Origin: RGIG9060 sp036307825
GTDB taxonomy: Bacteria; Spirochaetota; Spirochaetia; Treponematales; Treponemataceae
Reading direction: 5' to 3'
Assembly (NCBI GenBank): GCA_036307825.1
Contig: JAXJWW010000056.1
Location: forward strand, 1-13,906
Length of the DNA stretch: 13,906 bases
Part shown: positions 1-4,826 of the stretch, one piece after another
Layout of the letters: the number at the start of each line of letters is the position of its first letter
How positions within the stretch are numbered: position 1 is the stretch's first letter
The notes under the pieces: model-generated
Seen by the model: the letters and a program-made list of their open reading frames with translations, nothing else
What the model was told of the DNA's origin: nothing
The model's database searches: none
Made by a program: the position numbers and the translations under genes

Positions 1-467
1 AATTTAATTTTTGGAACTTCATTATAAATGAATCCATATTTTAAAATTTCAGTTAATATACTAACTTCATTTTCATTTAAAGAGATAAAATTAAATAAAA
101 AATTTTTATTTGATGTTTTTATTTCTATTCTAAATACATTTTCTGTTTTAATTTCTTTTGGTGAAAAATCAATTACTTCTGGTAAAATTTTATTATAAGT
201 AAATTCATAATTTTCATCAGATTCTTTTTGAATATAATTTATTATTTTTTTAGCTGAATTATTTTTTTTATATTTTAAATTTAGATTCCAATACAATCCT
301 TTTTCTGTAAAAACAAAACCCTTTTGTAAAAAATTATTTGTCCAAACAGAAAATAAAATTTTTTCAGATTCTGAAATATTAAATTTTCGTTTAATAAAAA
401 TAATTTCATTCTCTAAAAATTCTTTTTGAAGTTTTAATTTATTTACACTAACAACTGATTTATTCAT
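1..467 (-). CDS. Unknown protein, C-terminus outside the window
   Basis: An open frame of 155 codons runs from ATG at 467 to the window edge without a stop. An AGGA Shine-Dalgarno lies 7 bases before the ATG, which supports this start. The protein is lysine- and asparagine-rich, has no signal peptide or membrane segment, and carries a hydrophobic stretch around residues 39-62 that reads SVWTNNFLQKGFVFTEKGLYW. That pattern (a beta-rich block ending in GLYW) recalls bacterial PH-like domains, but this is only an impression. It begins 27 bases after the stop of the transglutaminase-like lipoprotein gene on the same strand, so the two are probably co-transcribed. I cannot assign a function; the frame and start are well supported. 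Confidence 0.75.
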   Translation of the reverse strand, partial: MNKSVVSVNKLKLQKEFLENEIIFIKRKFNISESEKILFSVWTNNFLQKGFVFTEKGLYWNLNLKYKKNNSAKKIINYIQKESDENYEFTYNKILPEVIDFSPKEIKTENVFRIEIKTSNKNFLFNFISLNENEVSILTEILKYGFIYNEVPKIK

Positions 468-494
468 AATTTTATCCTAATAAATTTCCTCATA

Positions 495-1916
495 CTACTT
501 AACAACATAGTTTGCAAAAATTTGATAACTACTATTTTCTTTATTTGAAACAGCAATAGAAATTTGTTTTATATTTTTTGGGATTGTAACTTCCCCAGAA
601 AAAATTCCATTTCCTTCATCTGTTAATTTATTATATTTATTTCCACAAATTACTGTTACAATTTTTTTTCCTTCAACTTTTATTTTGAAGTTGTAAGTTT
701 GTCCTGCAACTAATGGCATAGTTTTTGGTTCAATAATTTTTGCACTTCCACCAGTTATTGAAAATAAAGTAGGATACCGAACAGAACTTATTCCAGTTGA
801 TTCAATTAAAAATGAACCACAACTATTTCCTTGTTGTTCTCCGTTTTCCCAATAAAAAATTGAAACAGCATATTTTGCAACTTGAGGCAAACTAAATGTG
901 GCACAAGCATCTTCAACCAAAACTCTATTTTTTATAATTTGATTTGATGTTATATTTGCAATTTCAAAAGTAAAACTATAACCATCTTTCATTTCATAAT
1001 TTAAAGTAAATGTTCCGTCAGATAAATTATTTTTTTTCAACTCTGGTGAAATATTTTTTGCTAATTCAAAAAACTTTGGTTGCAAATCTGGTAAATTAAA
1101 AAATTCATCAAAAGATAAAACATTTTTCAAAAGTTGATTACGACTATCTGTAGGAAAGTGAGTATAAATAAAATGTTCAGGTTTTAAGAAAAGCCAATCA
1201 GTATTATACCTCTGCACAGAAGTGCGCCCATTCATATATCCAGAATCCCAAGTACAATCTACAAGATACCAATTCCCTTCAAGTTGAACAATGTTCCAAG
1301 CATGATTTGAAGCAAAAATATTTTTTTCAGTTTCTAAAGAAGTTCCAACACCACGAGCATATCCAATAACTTTATAGCAAGGAATTTTTAATTCATCACA
1401 AAATCTTTTATAAACAGTTGAATAACCTTCACAAACAGCAAGTCCAGTTTTTAAAACTGAAGAATAATCTTGATTAGGAATTTTTCCAGCCCAAAAACTT
1501 GCCGCATCATATTTTATTAAAAGAGCTGTAATATCATGAGCAAATTTTGCTTTTGCAAAATCATCTTTTGCAAGTTCGTTTATTTTTGCACAAACTTCTT
1601 TTATATAATTTTCTGGATTTGATTTTCGTAAACTTTCTAAAGTTGAGTTTTTTCTAATAGCCTTCATATTTTCATCAGCTTTGTCTGTACGATAAGAATA
1701 TGCTTTCTCATAAGATGAAGGTGTTGAAAAATTAGTTAGTTTTGTAGAAGATTTTTCTTGTGGTTTTGGTAAAATTGGTAATCGAGTTCCTTCGATTGAA
1801 GAATAATCTTTTTGAGAATTTTCATTACTTTTAGAAAGAGCTTCTCCAAAACTTTCCAATCCAAATGAAATATCATAAAAAATTTCTTTAAAAGTTTGAC
1901 AACCAAAAAGCCCCAA
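495..1916 (-). CDS. Transglutaminase-fold (KY-peptidase-like) lipoprotein, signal peptide out of frame
   Basis: The intact frame covers 473 residues when counted from a TTG at 1916. A transglutaminase-like core lies at about residues 120-255, with a Cys-His-Asp triad: Cys162 in AVCEGYS, His205 in SNHAWN and Asp220 in YLVDCTWD. The following WLFLKPEHFIYTHFPTD block is typical of bacterial KY-type members, which are generally taken to be peptidases or cross-linking enzymes outside the cytoplasm. Residues 290-473 look like one or two beta-sandwich domains. The TTG start has no Shine-Dalgarno and sits inside a lipobox region (LFGC, Cys6). The frame continues upstream as a hydrophobic signal sequence (from ILLVTGF) but meets a TGA at 1971-1973. 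An ATG with an AAGG Shine-Dalgarno at 1974 is one base out of frame. Removing one base would give a normal 492-residue lipoprotein precursor. Substrate is unknown. Confidence 0.85.
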   Translation of the reverse strand: MGLFGCQTFKEIFYDISFGLESFGEALSKSNENSQKDYSSIEGTRLPILPKPQEKSSTKLTNFSTPSSYEKAYSYRTDKADENMKAIRKNSTLESLRKSNPENYIKEVCAKINELAKDDFAKAKFAHDITALLIKYDAASFWAGKIPNQDYSSVLKTGLAVCEGYSTVYKRFCDELKIPCYKVIGYARGVGTSLETEKNIFASNHAWNIVQLEGNWYLVDCTWDSGYMNGRTSVQRYNTDWLFLKPEHFIYTHFPTDSRNQLLKNVLSFDEFFNLPDLQPKFFELAKNISPELKKNNLSDGTFTLNYEMKDGYSFTFEIANITSNQIIKNRVLVEDACATFSLPQVAKYAVSIFYWENGEQQGNSCGSFLIESTGISSVRYPTLFSITGGSAKIIEPKTMPLVAGQTYNFKIKVEGKKIVTVICGNKYNKLTDEGNGIFSGEVTIPKNIKQISIAVSNKENSSYQIFANYVVK

Positions 1917-1992
1917 ACTAAAAACAATAAAAAAAAATAATACTAAAAAACCTGTTACTAATAGAATTTTTCATAAAAACCTTACCTATAAA

Positions 1993-2079
1993 TTATCTAA
2001 AATACATATTTATTACACAACTTGATAATAAAAAACAAAAAAGTAACATTAACAAAAAACAATTTATTTTACGAAACAT
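1993..2079 (-). CDS. Tiny lipoprotein-like ORF (28 residues)
   Basis: ATG at 2079 is preceded by a strong Shine-Dalgarno, GAGGTG, 4 bases away. The 28-codon frame reads MFRKINCFLL, then a hydrophobic stretch, then LSSCVINMYFR and a TAA. This has the form of a lipoprotein signal peptide: a basic start, a hydrophobic core, and an LSSC lipobox with Cys21. Only eight residues remain after cleavage. It is the first frame after the promoter at 2121-2148 and lies 18 bases ahead of the ATG of the transglutaminase-like lipoprotein. It could be a genuine micro-lipoprotein, a leader ORF coupling translation to the next gene, or the remnant of a longer lipoprotein gene. Confidence 0.55.
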   Translation of the reverse strand: MFRKINCFLLMLLFCFLLSSCVINMYFR

Positions 2080-2094
2080 AATTCACCTCGTTAA

Positions 2095-2183
2095 AAGTAT
2101 ATTTACTACCAAATAAGAATATTATATTACTTATTTTTATTTTTGCAAGGTATATTCTATTACCTTTTAGGTATATTTATTAC
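2095..2183. repeat. Three copies of an AGGTATATTTATTAC-like repeat (candidate operators)
   Basis: On the plus strand, copies lie at 2095-2110 (AAGTATATTTACTACC), 2148-2164 (AGGTATATTCTATTACC, one extra base) and 2169-2183 (AGGTATATTTATTAC). Each has weak internal dyad symmetry with GTA and TAC ends. Copies 2 and 3 start 21 bases apart and copies 1 and 2 start 53 bases apart, close to two and five helical turns. They flank the minus-strand promoter and lie upstream of a divergent Xre-type regulator gene, as expected for operators of that regulator. Confidence 0.5.
2121..2148 (-). promoter_or_regulatory. Promoter for the lipoprotein operon
   Basis: Read on the minus strand, TTGCAA (2143-2148) and TATAAT (2121-2126) are separated by 16 bases. 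The start of transcription would be near 2114, giving a leader of about 35 bases to the tiny lipoprotein ATG. The -35 hexamer matches the consensus at four of six positions; the -10 is perfect. Confidence 0.5.
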
Positions 2184-2228
2184 TTAAACAACTGTTTATT
2201 TTGTTATTATTTACATAATAATTATATT

Positions 2229-2639
2229 GTGAAACAAAATGAAAATGAATTAATCGACATTTCTAAGCTTTTTGGAGAAAATTTACGCAAACTTAGAAAA
2301 AACGCAAATTTAACTCAAGATGAGCTCTCAGAAAAATTAGATATAAGCCAAAAACATCTTTCCAAAATAGAAACAGGAAATCAATTTGCATCGGCTCAGT
2401 TGATTTCAAAGATAGCAAATGTTTTAGAAATAAATCCTTCCCAATTATTTGAAGTTTTAAATGAAAATAATTTTCCTAAGCAACTTGCAAATAATATTAT
2501 CTCAAGAATTACTACAAATTTGATAAATGAAACAAATAAACAAAACAATATTCTTTATGAAAGACTTCATCAAGAAATTGAGCAACTAAAAGATTCTGAT
2601 AAAAAGCAAAATGATATTTTTGGATTTCCGATTTTATAA
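2229..2639 (+). CDS. Xre-family helix-turn-helix regulator
   Basis: The 136-residue protein has a Cro/C1-type HTH at about residues 14-70 (FGENLRKLRKNANLTQDELS, then ISQKHLSKIETGN and ANVLEINPSQLF), with the usual five-helix pattern. The remaining 65 residues are polar and probably helical, ending in a charged segment suited to dimerisation. It should act as a DNA-binding repressor in the cytoplasm. The start is GTG; no in-frame ATG lies nearby and no Shine-Dalgarno is visible. A TAATAA seven bases upstream could be the -10 of a leaderless transcript. The gene is divergent from the lipoprotein operon, and repeats in the shared gap are the likely targets. The regulated signal is unknown. Confidence 0.85.
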   Translation: MKQNENELIDISKLFGENLRKLRKNANLTQDELSEKLDISQKHLSKIETGNQFASAQLISKIANVLEINPSQLFEVLNENNFPKQLANNIISRITTNLINETNKQNNILYERLHQEIEQLKDSDKKQNDIFGFPIL

Positions 2640-2643
2640 AAAA

Positions 2644-2688
2644 AAAGTCGGCTAAGAAATTTCTATCAAGAAACCTTAAACCGACTTT
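2644..2688 (-). terminator. Rho-independent terminator of the TM2-like gene
   Basis: AAAGTCGG (2644-2651) pairs with CCGACTTT (2681-2688), with extra pairing inside (TAAG with CTTA, TTTC with GAAA). On the minus strand the stem is followed by a run of T residues, so it terminates minus-strand transcription from the small membrane protein gene. On the plus strand the stem is followed by A residues, so it is a poor terminator for the Xre gene. Confidence 0.75.
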
Positions 2689-2711
2689 GTAAAAAAAAGA
2701 TGTTCGCTATC

Positions 2712-2924
2712 TTACACAAGAACTGTAACTTCTTTTTTGAAAAGAACACAGATTAAGTCGATAAGCCAGATAATTCCGCATCCACCAACTGTAAAAATCT
2801 GTAAAATTCCAATAATAATAGGAAGAATTTTTCCGCTTGTTAAACGGCGATAAATTCCGTAGATATCATACAATAATACCAAAAGAAATTTTAATCCCCA
2901 TCCCATTTTACTTTTCTTTGCCAT
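2712..2924 (-). CDS. Small TM2-domain-like membrane protein
   Basis: The 70-residue protein has two predicted membrane segments, at about 9-25 and 34-62. The second half reads GILQIFTVGGCGIIWLIDL, which matches the second helix of the TM2 family, including the conserved Trp and Asp. The loop GIYRRLTSGK is a degenerate form of the usual GxHRFYLGK motif. TM2 proteins are small inner-membrane proteins of generally unknown role. The ATG has a GAGGTG Shine-Dalgarno five bases upstream. The gene follows eamA on the same strand after 53 bases, a gap that contains a -10-like box and a 14-base palindrome, so it may also have its own promoter. It is followed by a clear terminator. Confidence 0.8.
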   Translation of the reverse strand: MAKKSKMGWGLKFLLVLLYDIYGIYRRLTSGKILPIIIGILQIFTVGGCGIIWLIDLICVLFKKEVTVLV

Positions 2925-2947
2925 AACAACACCTCAAAATTTTTTTT

Positions 2948-2970
2948 GCTAGTTCACTAGCATAATTATA
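2948..2970 (-). promoter_or_regulatory. TATAAT box next to a perfect palindrome
   Basis: GCTAGT-TC-ACTAGC at 2948-2961 is a perfect inverted repeat. On the minus strand it starts three bases after TATAAT (2965-2970), so it would overlap the transcription start of the TM2-like gene. No convincing -35 is found at the right distance. The run following the palindrome on this strand is A, not T, so it is not a terminator. An operator is the simplest reading. Confidence 0.4.
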
Positions 2971-2977
2971 TTTTCTA

Positions 2978-3904
2978 TTATAAATCCTTATCTGTCAATT
3001 TTTTCTTTTTAAAAATATCTGTAATAAAGGAAAATTGAGTTTCTGATAAAATCAAAGCAAAGAAAATCAAGAAACAACCAAAAATCATTTTTCCAGTTAG
3101 ATATTCTTTTAAGAAGATAATAGAAAATAAAACACCAAAAACTGCTTCAAAAGAAAGTAACAAAGAAGCGGTTGATGCTTTTAGATATTTTTGACAAACA
3201 TTTTGAAGTAAGAATCCCAACAAAGTACTGAATAAACCTAAGTACAACATTGAAAGAATTACATCTGGTCGTTTAATTTCTGCAAGCGGAAATTTTCCGT
3301 CCATAAAGGGAGCAAGAATCCAAGAAAATAATGCTGAAAATCCAAGTTGCAAAATTGTCAATAAAACAGGATCTTCATTTTGAGTATACTTCCCAATAAA
3401 AACAATGTGAATTGCAAAGAAAAATCCACAAATAATTGTAAGCACATCCCCAATATTGATAATATTGTCAGAAGCTTCACCTTGCAAAGAAAGAAATCCG
3501 ATTCCAACTAAAGCAATAACTGCAGCCACAAATGCATACAAAGATGGTCGAGTTTTATAAAATATCCAAGCCAAAAATGGAACCATCATAACATAAGTAG
3601 TTGTTAAAAAAGCATTTTTTCCAGCAGTTGTAAATTGAATCCCCACAGTTTGAAAAGCATAAGCACAAAACAAAAATACGCCCAAAATCATTCCATGAAA
3701 GAAAGTTGATTTATTCATTTTTTTCAAGCGTGGTAAAAAAATCAAAGCCAACACAACAGAAGCAATGGTAAAACGAAACGCCAACATATAAATTGGAGGA
3801 ACATAATCTAGGGAATTTTTTACAACAACAAAAGCAAATCCCCAAATAATAGTGATAAAAATAAGCCCTAAAGCACAAATAAAAGAACGAGTTTTTTCAG
3901 TCAT
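2978..3904 (-). CDS. EamA-type transporter of the drug/metabolite superfamily
   Basis: The 308-residue protein has about ten hydrophobic helices arranged as two EamA repeats (about 9-140 and 150-290), the usual length and layout of the family. Typical segments are TIIWGFAFVVVKNSL at the start of repeat 1, AGKNAFLTTTYVMMVPFLAW in its fourth helix, and TASLLLSFEAVFGVLFS in repeat 2. It sits in the cytoplasmic membrane and probably exports a small metabolite or amino acid; the substrate cannot be predicted. The basic C-terminus (KKKKLTDKDL) is cytoplasmic. The ATG lacks a Shine-Dalgarno. On the minus strand, TTGAAT (3934-3939) and TAATAT (3911-3916) lie 17 bases apart, and the -10 ends six bases before the ATG, pointing to a leaderless mRNA. 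Confidence 0.93.
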   Translation of the reverse strand: MTEKTRSFICALGLIFITIIWGFAFVVVKNSLDYVPPIYMLAFRFTIASVVLALIFLPRLKKMNKSTFFHGMILGVFLFCAYAFQTVGIQFTTAGKNAFLTTTYVMMVPFLAWIFYKTRPSLYAFVAAVIALVGIGFLSLQGEASDNIINIGDVLTIICGFFFAIHIVFIGKYTQNEDPVLLTILQLGFSALFSWILAPFMDGKFPLAEIKRPDVILSMLYLGLFSTLLGFLLQNVCQKYLKASTASLLLSFEAVFGVLFSIIFLKEYLTGKMIFGCFLIFFALILSETQFSFITDIFKKKKLTDKDL

Positions 3905-3910
3905 GAGGTT

Positions 3911-3983
3911 ATATTATCGAAAAAACTTGAAAAATTCAATTCTTAGGAAAAAAGTAGACAGAAGATGTAAACTAGAGTATATT
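3911..3983. promoter_or_regulatory. Divergent promoters for eamA and the DUF4160 gene
   Basis: On the minus strand, TTGAAT (3934-3939), 17 bases, TAATAT (3911-3916) serves the transporter. On the plus strand, TAGACA (3955-3960), 17 bases, TATATT (3978-3983) serves the DUF4160 gene. In both cases only six bases separate the -10 from the ATG and no Shine-Dalgarno is present, so both transcripts would start at or next to the start codon. Confidence 0.5.
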
Positions 3984-3989
3984 TTTATT

Positions 3990-4241
3990 ATGCCAAGAGT
4001 GTTTGAAATAGATGGATTTAAATTTTTTTTCTTTTCTAATGAAGGGAATCCTTTGGAACCATGTCATATCCATGTTAGAAAAGCAAGTAATTTAGCAAAA
4101 TTTTGGATAACAGACATAGCAACACTTCAAGAAAACTACGGCTTTTCATCAGCAGAGTTAAAGAAAATAATAAAAATCGCTAATGAAAATATTTCGCTTA
4201 TAAAGGAGGCTTGGAATGAATTTTTCAATGGAAAATGCTAG
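3990..4241 (+). CDS. DUF4160 family protein
   Basis: The 83-residue protein starts at ATG 3990. The frame is open further upstream, to 3852, but that part overlaps eamA and does not match the family, whose members begin like MPRVFEIDGFKFFFFSNEG here. Family features visible are the CHIHVRK segment (His28 and His30), the AKFWI strand, and the C-terminal helix ISLIKEAWNEFF. DUF4160 proteins are small, of unproven biochemical role, and are often next to a DUF2442 gene, as here. The pairing resembles toxin-antitoxin modules, but that role is inference. The next gene starts inside this one (overlap of 26 bases), so translation is probably coupled. Confidence 0.88.
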   Translation: MPRVFEIDGFKFFFFSNEGNPLEPCHIHVRKASNLAKFWITDIATLQENYGFSSAELKKIIKIANENISLIKEAWNEFFNGKC

Positions 4242-4479
4242 AGCAAAAAAAATTTGGTTCGATGAAAACAATTTGTGGATTTTCTTAATTGATGGAAGAC
4301 AACTTTCAATACCTAAAGCCTATTTTCCAAAACTAGAAAACGCATCTCAAACAGATTTAAATAATTATGAATTAAGTGGAAATGGATTGGGAATTCATTG
4401 GGATTCTCTTGATGAAGACTTATATGTTCCTAATCTTTTAATTCATTCAAATATACAAACCGATAAAAAATTCGCTTAA
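4216..4479 (+). CDS. DUF2442 family protein
   Basis: The 87-residue protein carries the DUF2442 signatures: LWIFLIDGRQLSIPKAYFPK at about 20-39, LNNYELSGNGLGIHWDSLDE at about 48-67, and the ending DLYVPNLL. A perfect AAGGAGG Shine-Dalgarno lies seven bases before the ATG, within the end of the DUF4160 gene. In other genomes the family is commonly paired with DUF4160, and some members are fused to HTH domains, which suggests a regulatory or antitoxin-like partner. No DNA-binding motif is visible here. The strong ribosome site, compared with the absent one upstream, should make this protein more abundant than its partner, as expected of an antitoxin. Confidence 0.9.
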   Translation: MNFSMENARAKKIWFDENNLWIFLIDGRQLSIPKAYFPKLENASQTDLNNYELSGNGLGIHWDSLDEDLYVPNLLIHSNIQTDKKFA

Positions 4480-4532
4480 CAATAATCGGACAGTTATAGA
4501 GTTTCTCTCTTACTTAAAAATGTAAAAGAGTA

Positions 4533-4663
4533 AAAATAAAACCGCCAACGTCCTCTAAACACTTGGCGGTTTTTAACCAATAGTGGAGATGACCAAATTG
4601 AAATCTGGCATTTCTCCGCAAGTCTAACAACTTGCTACCGAGTTTTGCAAGCAAAACTCGCTT
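4533..4663 (-). ncRNA. Candidate small RNA
   Basis: On the minus strand a promoter (TTGCAA at 4692-4697, 17 bases, TATATT at 4669-4674) predicts a start near 4663. The transcript would begin almost directly with a perfect hairpin, CGAGTTTTGC/GCAAAACTCG (4639-4660). A second hairpin follows, GCAAGT/ACTTGC (4618-4635), then a bulged stem (GGAGAAATGCC with GGTCATCTCC, about 4587-4617), and finally the terminator at 4538-4573. Length would be about 130 bases. No convincing protein frame exists; a 12-codon frame (MPDFNLVISTIG) is present but its GGAG is only two bases from the ATG. It matches no RNA family I recognise. The alternative is a dispersed repeat of palindromes. Confidence 0.45.
4538..4573. 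terminator. Two-way Rho-independent terminator
   Basis: AAAACCGCCAA (4538-4548) pairs perfectly with TTGGCGGTTTT (4563-4573) around a 14-base loop. On the plus strand it is followed by T residues and ends the DUF4160-DUF2442 unit. On the minus strand it is followed by TTTTATTTTT-like sequence, so it also works for transcripts arriving from the gap on its right, where a small RNA is proposed. Confidence 0.85.
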
Positions 4664-4668
4664 GAATA

Positions 4669-4697
4669 AATATACATCTACTCTTATATTTTTGCAA
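4669..4697 (-). promoter_or_regulatory. Promoter of the candidate small RNA
   Basis: TTGCAA and TATATT are spaced by 17 bases on the minus strand. The surrounding CCTTGCAAAAATA is identical to the -35 region of the lipoprotein operon promoter (2138-2150), which strengthens the call. It lies downstream of the glgP terminator, so it is not reading through from glgP. Confidence 0.45.
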
Positions 4698-4760
4698 GGC
4701 TTAATTTACACAAATAAACAAACACATCTATAAAAATTCTCACCTCAAAAAAACACAAAA

Positions 4761-4798
4761 AAAAGCCCGTTACCAGAAAATCTAGCAACGAGCCTTTT
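4761..4798 (-). terminator. Rho-independent terminator of glgP
   Basis: On the minus strand AAAGGCTCGTTGC pairs with GTAACGGGCTTT, with one bulged G and G-T pairs, and is followed by a run of T residues. It lies about 30 bases after the glgP stop codon. Confidence 0.85.
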
Positions 4799-4826
4799 GT
4801 TAGAAAGTTTTATTTTTCAAAGTGAA

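Noticed and set aside
2993..2998. TTGACA on the minus strand as a -35 for the TM2-like gene
   Set aside because: It lies in the last codons of eamA and is 22 bases from the TATAAT, too far for a normal promoter.
3852..3989. Longer N-terminus for the DUF4160 gene from an upstream ATG
   Set aside because: It overlaps the oppositely oriented eamA start, adds residues that do not match the family, and would include the predicted promoter.
4580..4617. 12-codon leader peptide (MPDFNLVISTIG) before the terminator on the minus strand
   Set aside because: The GGAG is only two bases from the ATG and there is no downstream gene on that strand for it to control.
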